The translations under genes and the position numbers were made by a program. From JAWKTM01 sp041399085 (GTDB taxonomy: Bacteria; Planctomycetota; Planctomycetia; Pirellulales; Pirellulaceae): DNA of 64,000 nucleotides. This document shows, one piece after another, positions 7,886 through 17,288 of the stretch (position 1 is its first letter; the number at the start of each line of letters is the position of its first letter). The stretch spans positions 124,001 to 188,000 of the forward strand of contig JAWKTM010000007.1 in the NCBI GenBank assembly GCA_041399085.1, in the 5' to 3' direction. The notes beneath the pieces were generated by a model. The model saw only the letters and a list, made by a program, of their open reading frames with translations, was not told the origin of the DNA and did no database searches.

Positions 7886-10405
7886 CTAGTGATTCACCAA
7901 AAACTCTTTGGTGTTCAACAGCGCCCACATCAAGTCACGGAGTCCGGCCTTCGACGTGGCGGCTTCGCTCAGATACTTTCGAGCCGCCGCGATTTCTCGG
8001 TCGTTTGCCGGACGGCTGACCGTGCGTAGATAAGCGTCTTGAATGAGTGAATCGACGTCGGCGAGCGGGGCGTCGGTTTTCTTGTTCGCGAAGTTTTCAG
8101 CCAGCCAGCCGTCGCGGCGTTCAATCAATTTCGCCACCGCGTCGTCATTGCGAAAGTACAACGTCTGTTGCAGATTCGGGCTGTTTGACCGCTCGCAATC
8201 GCAATTCAGCTCGCGCTCGGGCTGCCCAAACAGGTTCGTGGCATAAGCCATTTCCTCGCGAGTGCCAGCGAACCCGCTGCTAGGGCCAATCGCTCGCTTC
8301 AACAGTTCGCTCCGCTCGTTGTTCAAAGCCAGTTGCGAAGCGTTGCTGGCCGTAGCCAGTGTCGCTGCGTCGTAGAGAACTTCGGCCGGCAAGCGACGCA
8401 CGACGAAGCGGCTGTGGTTGCGTTCGTCGCGTTGGTTCGTGTCGTTCGGCCGCCAACTGCGTTGATAGGCGTCGCTGTTGACGATCTCGCGATGCAGCCA
8501 GCGAAGGTCGAACCCGCGCGATACGAACTCGGAAGACAGATAGTCCAACAGCGGCGCGTTGCTCGGCGGATTGGCCAAGTTCATGTCGTCCGGCGGCTCG
8601 ACCAATCCGGTTCCGAAATAGCTGGCCCAGACGCGATTAACAAGCGCACGAGCGAAGTACGGATTATCCGCTTCCCGCAGCCAATCCATCAGCGGCTGGC
8701 GCGGGTCGCCGTAGTCGTCGGTCAGCACTTCTTCATCACCCAACAAGCGCGGCGTGATTACGCGGCCCAAGCGCTTATTCGGTCGCCGCTTGGCCGACGA
8801 CCGATTCGGCGAAGGACTCGGCACGCTGACTTCCTTGAACGGCGCGACTTCGCCGCGCTCGACCATCGCCACGAATCGGCGTTTGTAATTGCCAGAGTCT
8901 TCGTCCAGGCCCTTCAGCTCGGTCGACTCTTTCATCTCCAAGTAAGCCGACCGATCACGTGGGCCGTAACGCACGCCGACAAAGAACTCGGCGAACTGGT
9001 CGAAATCGTCTTTCGTCCATTGGTCGAACGGATGCTTATGACACTGAGCACATTCCAGCCTCACGCCCAGAAACGAGTAGGCAAAGGCCCGAGCCTTCTC
9101 GACCTCCGGGCCGAGCGAGCGGCGACTCCAGAAATGAGGCATCGTGGCTCGCGCGGCGAAATCGCTCGGCTGTTCCGCTCGAAAATACGAACTCATCTCG
9201 GCACAGAACTGGTCGAACGACTGGTCGGGCTCGCGGCTCGTGGCGAGCACGATGCCGGCGACGATCTGGTCGTAGGGAACGTTATCGGCCAAGCGGCGTT
9301 CCAGCCACGCATGCCATTGTTCTGAGTAGCGTCGTCGCAAACCTTGTTCGCTCCCAACCGGCCCGTTCGACTCGGCGTTGCCAGTCCAGTCGCTCAGACG
9401 CGTGGCCCACCAAGCCGCATACGTCGGTCGCTCCAGCAACTCGTCGATCTTCCGGCTCCGCTTGTTCGGCGAAGTGTCGGCCAGAAACTCGCGCACCTCC
9501 GCCGGCGTCGGCAGCGTGCCCGTGATGTCCAAACTCGCTCGACGCAAGAATTCGTGATCTTCGCAAATCGGCGACGGAACCACGCCGAGCTTACGAAGCT
9601 TCTCCACTACGAGTTCGTCCACTCGCGTGTGCGCAGGCACGTCGGGATAAGCGTCACCCGTTTGATTGCTAAACGGTTGCAGCACCGGAACGGCCGCGAC
9701 GCCGTTGTCGTAGAACGCGACCACATGCGTATCGCCCGGGCCGACCGCGACCACGCGTCCATCGGCGTCGACCGTGGCGATGGAATCATCGTTGGTCTGA
9801 AATCGGCACAGCGGCGTCACGTCCTCGCGCGTGCCGTCCGACCAGACGGCGACGGCTCGCAACGATTCCGATTCGCCAGCGCGGCGAAACAACAACTCGG
9901 CGGGTTCGATTTCCAGCCGCACGAGCTCCGCCGCTTGCTCGGCGATCGGCTGCGCGCCGTCTTCGATCCAGCGCGTGACGAGCCGCTGTTGCCAACCGGT
10001 GGAGGGCAATCGAAGTCCGCCTTCGTGGTCGGTCTCCAACGTCGGTTTTTGCAGCAGCAAACTCTTCCGAGGCCGGTGCCGGTCTATCCGCGAATAGTCG
10101 GCGTCGCCCACGATCGCTTGATGATCGGAGGCGAAGTCGTATCCAAATAACGAGAGCGCGAAACCACCTTGTCCTTGAAACGAACCGTGACACGCTCGGC
10201 CGTTACAGCCGAGCCGCCCCAGCAGCGGAACGACGTGCCGCTGGAAATCCGGCGTTTCCGTCACATCGTCGGCCGCGAATCGCTCGGAAACCGGCGGCAA
10301 CGTTTCGGCCGCCGAGGCGAAGGTTTTTGCACTGCCGATGGCGCCGCCACCGACAAAGACAAACAGCATCCACCCAATCGTTCGCAACCGAGGCAAGCGC
10401 GTCAT
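7886..10405 (-). CDS. DUF1549/DUF1553 planctomycete cytochrome-type protein with Ig-like domain
   Basis: An 839-residue exported protein; signal segment GWMLFVFVGGGAIGSA. In order: a Cys/His motif CNGRACHG with GGFALSLFGYD (about residues 68-90), usual at the head of this family; a bacterial Ig-like group 2 domain (about 165-250, SIATVDADGRVVAVGPGDT); DUF1549 (about 258-460, RRASLDITGTLPTPAEV) containing a CxxCH motif ECAQCHKHPFDQW near 453; and DUF1553 (about 575-835, NPYFARALVNRVWASYFG). Families of this kind are thought to be periplasmic haem proteins in polysaccharide degradation, but no reaction has been established. Start supported by AAGGAG 9 nt upstream. The usual DUF1501 partner is absent; the neighbours are instead a PVC dehydrogenase and the giant solenoid protein. 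Confidence 0.9.
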   Translation of the reverse strand: MTRLPRLRTIGWMLFVFVGGGAIGSAKTFASAAETLPPVSERFAADDVTETPDFQRHVVPLLGRLGCNGRACHGSFQGQGGFALSLFGYDFASDHQAIVGDADYSRIDRHRPRKSLLLQKPTLETDHEGGLRLPSTGWQQRLVTRWIEDGAQPIAEQAAELVRLEIEPAELLFRRAGESESLRAVAVWSDGTREDVTPLCRFQTNDDSIATVDADGRVVAVGPGDTHVVAFYDNGVAAVPVLQPFSNQTGDAYPDVPAHTRVDELVVEKLRKLGVVPSPICEDHEFLRRASLDITGTLPTPAEVREFLADTSPNKRSRKIDELLERPTYAAWWATRLSDWTGNAESNGPVGSEQGLRRRYSEQWHAWLERRLADNVPYDQIVAGIVLATSREPDQSFDQFCAEMSSYFRAEQPSDFAARATMPHFWSRRSLGPEVEKARAFAYSFLGVRLECAQCHKHPFDQWTKDDFDQFAEFFVGVRYGPRDRSAYLEMKESTELKGLDEDSGNYKRRFVAMVERGEVAPFKEVSVPSPSPNRSSAKRRPNKRLGRVITPRLLGDEEVLTDDYGDPRQPLMDWLREADNPYFARALVNRVWASYFGTGLVEPPDDMNLANPPSNAPLLDYLSSEFVSRGFDLRWLHREIVNSDAYQRSWRPNDTNQRDERNHSRFVVRRLPAEVLYDAATLATASNASQLALNNERSELLKRAIGPSSGFAGTREEMAYATNLFGQPERELNCDCERSNSPNLQQTLYFRNDDAVAKLIERRDGWLAENFANKKTDAPLADVDSLIQDAYLRTVSRPANDREIAAARKYLSEAATSKAGLRDLMWALLNTKEFLVNH

Positions 10406-10459
10406 TCGTTGGCTCCTTTGCGAACAGAATAGCGAATTCGCTGACTCGAAGTCGACTCG

Positions 10460-13400
10460 CTACTTGCCGGTCACAAACTGCGAGGAGCCGGCGCCGCCCG
10501 GCAACAACTCGACGCGCAGCGGCTGGCGGCGTTCGTTCTGATCCACGGCCAGCGTGAATGAATGCACGGCCTGGTCCAACGTCAGTCGCAACTCGGGCGT
10601 GATCGGTTGTGGCTTGCCGTCCACCCACAGCGAAAGTCCCGACGCCTCACCAAACTGCAACGCCACTTCGCCCGCGGTAGTCACGTCCAATTCGAATCGC
10701 ACGAACGTCGTCGGCGCCAGTTGACGATGCGGTTGGAACGTAGGGAGATTATCGAGCGGCAAATCGCCGAAGACGCGACTGTACACCGGCTCCCAAACCA
10801 GCGCCGGGTCGTTCGTGGCGGCCGTGTCGAAGCTGGTTCGATTCAGCCGTCGATGCGCCTCTTCGGTCCAAGTCAACACTTGCCAGCGACGCACGACGGG
10901 CGTGTTGCTAATCGAATACGCGCCGACCTTACCTAACTCGGAAAGGAATCGCGTCAGATCAACCAACTCGTCGCGCGTGAGCGGATCGACTAGACCGTCG
11001 GGCATCAGCGAGCGTCCGTCGCGAATCTCGTCGATCTGGTTTTCCGGAATCGAAACCTCGCGATCTTCGGCGTCGCGCAGCACCAGTACGCCGCCGGCCT
11101 GCCGCACGGGAATTCCGTTGAAGATGCGGCCGTTGTCGTCCAGCACCATCTTGGAATGGAAGTTCTCTTTGACTTTGGCCGCGGGCGCGATCAGCGATTC
11201 GATCAGATAGTCGACCTGAGCGCTGCCGCCGATACTGGTCAAGTCCGGGCCGACTCGACCGCCCGCGCCGCCGATCGCGTGGCACTTCAAACACTGCTGC
11301 GACTTGCTTCGAAAGACGGCTTCGCCCCGAGCCGCGTCGCCGCGCTCGGCCACTTCCGCAACCAATTGAGCCGACAGTTCCGGCGTCAGCTTCCAACCGG
11401 CATCGGCCAAACCGCCGGCAGCTCGAACGGCTTCAACCAATTCGGGCGAAGGCCGCAGCGAACCTTGCACGGCCCGAACCGTTAGCTTCGCCACATCGGC
11501 TGGCAGCTTGTCTTGCGATTCGCCGAACGCCTTAACGAGAGCCGCCGGCCCGTCTTTACGCGCCATCAAGTTGGCCAGCAGCGGACTTGGGTCCGCGCCC
11601 TCGGGCAACTCGCGCAGCATCGCCACGGCTCGTTTTGCCGCCGCCTGCGGAGCGATGTTTGCCAAATTGTTGACCGCATGTTGCCGCTCGGAAAAGTCCG
11701 CTTGGGAATTGGCGACTGCCAACAACGACTTGACGCTCTCCGGGCCGCCGAACGCCGCGATGCCATCCAAAGCCGCTCGACGCACATTGGCGGTGGCGTC
11801 GCTGGCCTGCGCGAGTTCGCTGACCGCCGCTCGCAACGATTCCACTTTCCAAGCTCCGGCCGCTCGCGCCGCGGCAGCCTGCACGCGCTCGTCATCGTGT
11901 TTCAAAAGTTGGCCAATGCGAGCCAAATCGCCGGCCGGTGTGACTTGCCGCAACCGCGTGGTTTCGACCAGCGCGTCTAGCAGCGACGCTTTCACCTCGG
12001 GCGAAAGCTGATTACCCGTGTCGACAACCATGTTCAAGACTTCGCCCAATTCGTTCGCGCCGCCTAGCGCCGCGATAACGGACAGAATTCCTGGAACACG
12101 ATCGGCCGTGACTTTGCTTTCGCGAATCAACGCCAACAGTGGCGGCACAACGCCCGGCGCATCGACGGCCTTTAGCGCGAACGTGAGCCGGTCGACATCG
12201 CCATCAAAGTTCAGCCGCCCTTCGCGAACCGCCGGAAGCCAGTTCGCTTGCAAGTCGCGCATCGTTTGCCATAAGGCGAAATCGAGAAAGCGGTCCATCG
12301 GTTGATCGAGCGCGACCAGAGCCTGCGCGGCTGATTCGGCCGACGGCACTTCGGCCAACGCCCGCACGCCTTCCAAGCGAACACGCGGATGTTCGTCGCG
12401 CACGGCCGCGGCAAAGTACTCGTTGACGACGGGCGACTTCATCCTTGTTCGCCAATGCGAAGCCGTGCGGATCGCTGCCGCGCGAACTCGATGATCGGCC
12501 GACTTGACTAACTCGGCCAACAACTCGGCGTTCGGCGAATCCAAGCATTCGTATAGCCACAACGCTTCCAGCCGCTGATGTTCGTAGTTCGGATCGGCCG
12601 CGTCGAGCGAACCCAACCAGGCAGCCAATCGCGGCAGCACCGCCTCCGCGCCGTGCTGTTTCAGCAACAGCTTGGCGTTCAACCGCGTCCAATCCTCCGA
12701 CGCTTTCAACAGATTCAGCAGTTCGTCGATCGTGGCGTTCTCAGCGATCGCCGTTCGCAATGTCGGGCGGCCCTTTGCCGTCACTCGCCACACTCGGCCG
12801 TGTACGTGGTCGCGTCGTTCATCACGAAAGTCAACTTCGCCGTGTTGAATGATCGGGTTGTACCAATCGGCAATGTAGATCGCGCCGTCGGTTCCCATCT
12901 TCACGTCGATCGGACGAAAGGCGACGTGCGACGACTTGATGACTTCTACCTCTTGCCGCGAAGCGTATCCCGAGCTGTCTTCGGTCACCACAAATCGGCA
13001 GACGCGATGCGCTCGGAAGTCGTTCGTAATCATGCTGCCTTGCCAATCGTCGGGCAGATGTCCGCCGCCGACAATTTCCAGCCCACAATGTTTCGGGCTG
13101 CCCGGATTCAAACCCGACATGATCCGCGTCGCGCCGGGTGAAGTGACGAACACCGAACCGGGAAACACATAGTTGATGCCTTCGCCGTACGCTCCGTCGG
13201 TGGCGAACGATTGGCCCCAGCGATCGAAGTGATGGCCCCACGGATTCACGAACCCCTTGCAAACGATCTCCAACTCCAGCGTTTCGGGACGGAACCGCCA
13301 AATGCCGCCGCCGTTCAAACGCTTGACGCCCTGCGGCGTCTCGACATGGCTGTGAATGTAGATCGACTGATTCATGTAGATACAGCCGTCCGGTCCCCAT

Positions 13401-13939
13401 CGCAGCGTGTGCAGCAAGTGATGCGTGTCTTCGGTGCCGAAGCCGGAGAGCACGATGCGGCGCGAGTCGGCCTTGCCATCGCCATCGTCGTCGTGCAGGT
13501 AAATCAGCTCGGTGCTGTTCGCCACATAACAGCCCCGCCCATCCGCGTCGGGCAGCACGCCAGTCGGAATCAGCAATCCGCCCGCAAACACGGTGCTCTT
13601 GTCGACGCTGCCATCATGGTCGGTGTCTTCCAGCACCAGAATCTTGTCGGTCGCCGGCTGGCCCGGTTTAATGTGCGGATACACTTCGCTGCTGGCGATC
13701 CACAACCGACCGCGGGCGTCGAAGTTCATCTGGATCGGCTTGGCCATTTGCGGATCGCCGGCGAACAGATTCACCTCCATCCCATCGGCCACGATGAACG
13801 AAGCCCGCTCGATCTCGGGATCGGGATCCGGGATGTTTTTCAGATCGCGTTGAGCCAGAGAACTGGAAACGGGCATCGCCAGCAGGGCGACCAGCGACCA
13901 AAGCGACAAACGACTAGCGGTGCGAAATCGGCGGGACAT
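10460..13939 (-). CDS. PVC-type haem-binding dehydrogenase with HEAT repeats and cytochrome c domain
   Basis: A 1159-residue exported protein. The start at 13939 (MSRRFRTASRLSLWSL) gives a proper signal peptide; a longer in-frame start at 14041 does not. The N-terminal third is a membrane-bound dehydrogenase type beta-propeller (DUF7133-like: NLFAGDPQMAKPIQMNFDAR, GRLWIASSEVYPH), with DxDxDG calcium-like loops (DTDHDGSVDKS, DDDGDGKADS). The middle (about 400-830) is HEAT repeats. A cytochrome c domain follows, CLKCHAIGGAGGRVGPDL near residue 880. The C-terminal ~200 residues resemble a jelly-roll domain (LSLWVDGKPQPITPEL). It probably oxidises sugars or alcohols in the periplasm and passes electrons to haem c; the substrate is unknown. 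Second gene of the run beginning with the SGNH hydrolase, 54 nt before the DUF1549 gene. Intact, unlike two paralogues in this window. Confidence 0.9.
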   Translation of the reverse strand: MSRRFRTASRLSLWSLVALLAMPVSSSLAQRDLKNIPDPDPEIERASFIVADGMEVNLFAGDPQMAKPIQMNFDARGRLWIASSEVYPHIKPGQPATDKILVLEDTDHDGSVDKSTVFAGGLLIPTGVLPDADGRGCYVANSTELIYLHDDDGDGKADSRRIVLSGFGTEDTHHLLHTLRWGPDGCIYMNQSIYIHSHVETPQGVKRLNGGGIWRFRPETLELEIVCKGFVNPWGHHFDRWGQSFATDGAYGEGINYVFPGSVFVTSPGATRIMSGLNPGSPKHCGLEIVGGGHLPDDWQGSMITNDFRAHRVCRFVVTEDSSGYASRQEVEVIKSSHVAFRPIDVKMGTDGAIYIADWYNPIIQHGEVDFRDERRDHVHGRVWRVTAKGRPTLRTAIAENATIDELLNLLKASEDWTRLNAKLLLKQHGAEAVLPRLAAWLGSLDAADPNYEHQRLEALWLYECLDSPNAELLAELVKSADHRVRAAAIRTASHWRTRMKSPVVNEYFAAAVRDEHPRVRLEGVRALAEVPSAESAAQALVALDQPMDRFLDFALWQTMRDLQANWLPAVREGRLNFDGDVDRLTFALKAVDAPGVVPPLLALIRESKVTADRVPGILSVIAALGGANELGEVLNMVVDTGNQLSPEVKASLLDALVETTRLRQVTPAGDLARIGQLLKHDDERVQAAAARAAGAWKVESLRAAVSELAQASDATANVRRAALDGIAAFGGPESVKSLLAVANSQADFSERQHAVNNLANIAPQAAAKRAVAMLRELPEGADPSPLLANLMARKDGPAALVKAFGESQDKLPADVAKLTVRAVQGSLRPSPELVEAVRAAGGLADAGWKLTPELSAQLVAEVAERGDAARGEAVFRSKSQQCLKCHAIGGAGGRVGPDLTSIGGSAQVDYLIESLIAPAAKVKENFHSKMVLDDNGRIFNGIPVRQAGGVLVLRDAEDREVSIPENQIDEIRDGRSLMPDGLVDPLTRDELVDLTRFLSELGKVGAYSISNTPVVRRWQVLTWTEEAHRRLNRTSFDTAATNDPALVWEPVYSRVFGDLPLDNLPTFQPHRQLAPTTFVRFELDVTTAGEVALQFGEASGLSLWVDGKPQPITPELRLTLDQAVHSFTLAVDQNERRQPLRVELLPGGAGSSQFVTGK

Positions 13940-14037
13940 GAACAAACTCGTAGCGGAGAGAGTGATTTCCGCGTCCGCCGCATGGCGGAGCGGGTGGCGT
14001 ATTGAAGAACTTGCGGCCGTTGGAACGAGAAGAGCAA

Positions 14038-14937
14038 TCAAGAACCGGTGGTCAACGATTCGCGGAACTCGGCGATCCGATCTTCTTGTTCTTGCACGAG
14101 TGGATCGAACTGAGGAATCTCGACGGCGTTGTTACCCTGTTCGTGTTTGCGGAACAGGAACAAGTAAGTTTCGTTTTGCGGTCGGTAGCGGTGAAAGTAC
14201 AGCTCGTTCTTCTTCTGAATCGCTTGCCGCATCGGCTCCAGTCGAGCGAAGTCGCTGATCGGAGTTGCACCTAACGCCGCCGCCAATCGCGGCGCCAACG
14301 TCTTATAACCGTCCGGCGTAAGATGTACGCCGTTGTTCGTCAGCCGCTCGTCGACGGGCGAAAGCTGTTGTAAGTCGACCGTCGGCAATTCGCGTTGCTT
14401 GGCGACTTCCGCCAAACGAGCCCGATAAAGTTGCAGCTTGGCATTGTATTCCGTGGGCGAAGGCAGCGGCTCGTCCGCCTGCTCGTAGCCGCGCGGCAGC
14501 AACAGAATCATGCGGGCGTCGGTCTTGGCCAATTCGTTCAGCAGTCGATTCAACCCCTGCGTAAAGTGCTCCAAACCGGCCTCGCCAGCGTGCGCTTCAT
14601 TCGCGCCGTAAGCGATCAACAGCACGGTCGGCTTGGCTTCCGTCGTGTCTTTCAGCAATCGTCGAAAGCCATCTTCGGCCGAACCGAATACAGCCCGCGC
14701 TTCGCCAAACACCGTGTCGCCGCTCCAGCCGAGATTGCGAAACGTTATCCGCCGGTTGGGATAACCAGCCGTAATCGCCGTCTCGACAAACTCGCTGGCT
14801 TGCATCCGCTCGACAAATGCGCCGCCCAGCCACACGACTCGGTCGCCGTCCTTTAGCTCGATCGATTCGCCCCAAGCCGACCCAGCTCCTGCGAACCACA
14901 ACGCACTACATGTCAAAATCAAACCCAGATGTCGCAT
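14038..14937 (-). CDS. secreted SGNH/GDSL-type hydrolase
   Basis: A 299-residue protein with signal peptide (MRHLGLILTCSALWFAGAGS). Start taken at the ATG at 14937; a TTG at 14955 is in frame but overlaps the ribosome binding GGAG. SGNH features: block I is degenerate (DRVVWLGGAFVERMQ, where GDS would be expected), block II Gly is in NLGWSGDTVFGEAR, block III Asn is in IAYGANEAH, and block V is DxxH-like NGVHLTPDGY near residue 235. The normal Ser nucleophile is therefore not obvious: GGAF replaces GDS. This degenerate form is common in planctomycete homologues sitting beside PVC dehydrogenases. A role as esterase or deacetylase on carbohydrates is inferred. It heads the four-gene minus-strand run. 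Confidence 0.8.
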   Translation of the reverse strand: MRHLGLILTCSALWFAGAGSAWGESIELKDGDRVVWLGGAFVERMQASEFVETAITAGYPNRRITFRNLGWSGDTVFGEARAVFGSAEDGFRRLLKDTTEAKPTVLLIAYGANEAHAGEAGLEHFTQGLNRLLNELAKTDARMILLLPRGYEQADEPLPSPTEYNAKLQLYRARLAEVAKQRELPTVDLQQLSPVDERLTNNGVHLTPDGYKTLAPRLAAALGATPISDFARLEPMRQAIQKKNELYFHRYRPQNETYLFLFRKHEQGNNAVEIPQFDPLVQEQEDRIAEFRESLTTGS

Positions 14938-15146
14938 ATCGCGTTCGATCTCCAAAAACTTAGGCCATTCATTCTCGCCGCCATCGTGCTACCAGTAACC
15001 GCTGGCGACGACTGGCTCGCGAGCCTCGATGATCGGCGTTGCCAACGGGCTTCAAGTTTAATTCAATCACGGCGAAATGCTCGCCCGATTTCCGCCTGCT
15101 CGCCAACCGGCTGAACGAACCAGCCGCCGCCTAATCCTTCGCCGGC

Positions 15147-16079
15147 TTAATCTTTCGCCGGCTTCTGGCCCGGCTCGATCGGCGTCGCCTCTTCGTTTCC
15201 CCATTCGCTCCAACCGCGATAGTAATTCTGAATCTGGCTGGCTCCCATCAATTCGAAGCCGAACACCATCACCGACGCTCGGCCGCCCGATTGGCAATGC
15301 GTCGCCGTCGGTCGATTCAAGTCGATCCCGGCGTTGTTGAAAATCTGACGCAATTCGACAGCGGATTTGAAGCGGTGCGTCTCGGCGTCGACCAAATCGC
15401 TCCACTCCAGATGCTTCGCACTCGGAATCGCGCCGGCTCGCTTGTTACTCAAGCCAGCCGTGCCGCAAAACTCACCTTCGGATCGCGAATCGACAATCTG
15501 CAATTTTCGACTTCCGTTCAGAGCGCCCAAGATATCCGACTTCGTGGCCAGCCAATCGCGCCGCTTTTCGGGCTCGAACTTCACGGCCGTCACTTCCGTT
15601 GGCTGACCATCGGCCGTGGGAAGTTCGGCAGTCTGCCAAGCTTTCCAGCCGCCGTTCAACAACCGCGCGTCGCTGACGCCCCAATACCGCAGGATCCACC
15701 AAATCCGAGCGGCATTCTTCATCTGGCTATCGTCGTACAACACGACTCTCGAGCCGTTGCCGATCCCCAGTTCCCCGATCCGTTGGCCCCATTGCTCGGC
15801 ATCGTCGCCATCGCCAAACGCTTTGGCCCACAGTCCGTGATCGACCCACCGAGCTCCCGGAATTCGCTGTTCGGCAAACGCCTCCTCGGACCGGACATCC
15901 AAAATCGTGTACCGCCCGGCGACGTCTGGCTTGGCCAGTTCCGCTGGCTCCAACAGCAATTGCGGCCGCGAATAACTTGCATCCGCCCCGCTCGCCACCG
16001 ACGCCGCGGCGTCCGCGATCGATAGTCCAACCAATAGCAACGTCCAAACTTTGATACTCGCAACATTCAACCGCAACAT
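15147..16079 (-). CDS. exported rhodanese-domain sulfurtransferase
   Basis: A 310-residue protein with two rhodanese domains, like 3-mercaptopyruvate or thiosulfate sulfurtransferases. Signal peptide VWTLLLVGLSIADAAASV. The first, non-catalytic domain (about 35-145) has RYTILDVRSEEAFAEQRIPG; the second (about 165-300) has the catalytic loop THCQSGGRAS, with the persulfide-carrying Cys in CQSGGRAS. The loop length and sequence fit neither the classic CRKGVT nor CGSGVT forms, so substrate choice is uncertain. The export signal sets it apart from cytosolic rhodaneses. Single gene. Confidence 0.85.
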   Translation of the reverse strand: MLRLNVASIKVWTLLLVGLSIADAAASVASGADASYSRPQLLLEPAELAKPDVAGRYTILDVRSEEAFAEQRIPGARWVDHGLWAKAFGDGDDAEQWGQRIGELGIGNGSRVVLYDDSQMKNAARIWWILRYWGVSDARLLNGGWKAWQTAELPTADGQPTEVTAVKFEPEKRRDWLATKSDILGALNGSRKLQIVDSRSEGEFCGTAGLSNKRAGAIPSAKHLEWSDLVDAETHRFKSAVELRQIFNNAGIDLNRPTATHCQSGGRASVMVFGFELMGASQIQNYYRGWSEWGNEEATPIEPGQKPAKD

Positions 16080-16245
16080 GGGCGTTCTCCGAGCGACCTA
16101 GCCGAGCGAATGGCATCGCTGCCATGAGTTTTTCGATGGCTGGAATTGTATCGAGTGTAGTTGGCCCTGGAAGCTCGCACAGCCATTTTGGTCTTGCGCC
16201 ACGTGAAGAACGACGAATGCTCCCAGCACATGGCGAAGCCAAACA

Positions 16246-16285
16246 GAAAAAAACGGCTCCGTTCTCGTGGAACGGAGCCGTCTTC
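16246..16285 (-). terminator. intrinsic terminator downstream of the GANTGV protein
   Basis: Perfect 12-bp stem: acggctccgttc (16253-16264) with gaacggagccgt (16270-16281), loop of 5. On the minus strand it is followed by a run of T (plus-strand aaaaaaa at 16246-16253), as expected for the gene ending at 16344. Confidence 0.85.
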
Positions 16286-16343
16286 CGGTTGTTCTCGACA
16301 GAGCCTCTCAAGTGGCTCTGCATCGTTCGTGTCGATTTATCGA

Positions 16344-17288
16344 CTAGCGACCGCCAATCGCGCCACCGATGCCAGCGCCAATAGCCGCGCCCGAGCGACC
16401 GCCGATCGCGCCGCCGATGTTGGCGCCGATGTTCGATCCCGCTTGGTAACCACGGTTCCCATAACCGTATCCGCCATAGCCACCGTAGCCACCATAGCCG
16501 TAGCCCGGATTGTAATAGTTGTTGCCCCAACCATTATTGTAGTAGCCATTGTTGTAATAGCCGCTACGGAATCCGGGGCGATAGTAAGAGTTGTTATAAC
16601 CGCGGTTATTGTTGTAATACTGGCCGCCGTCGTTGTAGTACATGCCCGAGTTGTTATTAGTGCCGCGATAGCCTACCGACTGACGAGGACTATATGCCTG
16701 CCAGTTGCCGCCATCGTGCCACATCCAAGTGTTATTGGGAGTCCAATACCACCACTGGCCATTATGGCGGACGAAACGCCAGCGAGCGTTGCGGCCATTG
16801 TCACGCATATTTTGAGCATTCATGTCGGCATTCGCGCCGGCGTTGCCTTGATTGTCGAACTGACCTTGAGCATTCAATTGCCCTTGTGAGTTCGCGCGAG
16901 TTTGTCCGCCTAGATTGGCGTCGGAACCGAGATTCGCATTACCGCCGATATTGGCGTTAGGGTCGAGCTGCGGCGAAGTATCCGCGGCGTTCAAACCACC
17001 TTGAGCGTTCGCTCCAACATTAGCGCCCGCACCCGTATTCGGCCCGAGGTTCGCCCCCACATCCGTATTCGCGCCAACGCCCGTGTTCGCACCGACTCCG
17101 GTGTTAGCTCCGACGCCCGTATTCGCTCCGACGCCCGCGTTACCGCCGACGTTTGGCTCGGTCAACTGCTTGGCGGCATTCACCGCGCCGAGGTCGCCGG
17201 TGGCGCCGACATCGACTTGGGCGATGGCTTGGGACGCGGTCCAACCGAGGACGGCGGTCAAGGCAACGGATAACATTGTGATTCGCAT
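16344..17288 (-). CDS. secreted GANTGV-repeat, glycine-zipper protein
   Basis: A 314-residue low-complexity exported protein. Signal peptide MRITMLSVALTAVLGWTASQ. Residues about 50-90 are a run of six-residue GANTGV/GANTDV units encoded by near-identical 18-bp DNA repeats, followed by looser GxNAN(L/I)G repeats. A WxxW-rich central piece (WRFVRHNGQWWYWTPNNTW, near 168) resembles a motif seen in planctomycete exported proteins. Then comes an Asn/Tyr/Gly-rich stretch (YYNNGYYNNGW) and a C-terminal glycine zipper (GANIGGAIGGRSGAAIGAGI) that could insert into or associate with the outer membrane. Strong AAGGAG ribosome binding site 9 nt upstream and a strong terminator suggest high expression. 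No enzyme domain. A structural cell-envelope role is inferred. Confidence 0.75.
   Translation of the reverse strand: MRITMLSVALTAVLGWTASQAIAQVDVGATGDLGAVNAAKQLTEPNVGGNAGVGANTGVGANTGVGANTGVGANTDVGANLGPNTGAGANVGANAQGGLNAADTSPQLDPNANIGGNANLGSDANLGGQTRANSQGQLNAQGQFDNQGNAGANADMNAQNMRDNGRNARWRFVRHNGQWWYWTPNNTWMWHDGGNWQAYSPRQSVGYRGTNNNSGMYYNDGGQYYNNNRGYNNSYYRPGFRSGYYNNGYYNNGWGNNYYNPGYGYGGYGGYGGYGYGNRGYQAGSNIGANIGGAIGGRSGAAIGAGIGGAIGGR
17039..17156. repeat. 18-bp coding tandem repeat (GANTGV units)
   Basis: Six or so head-to-tail copies of an 18-nt unit of the form gcnccgacgcccgtnttc on the plus strand, encoding GANTGV on the minus strand. Synonymous changes between copies show it is not perfectly homogenised. 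It is a likely site of copy-number change. Confidence 0.8.
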
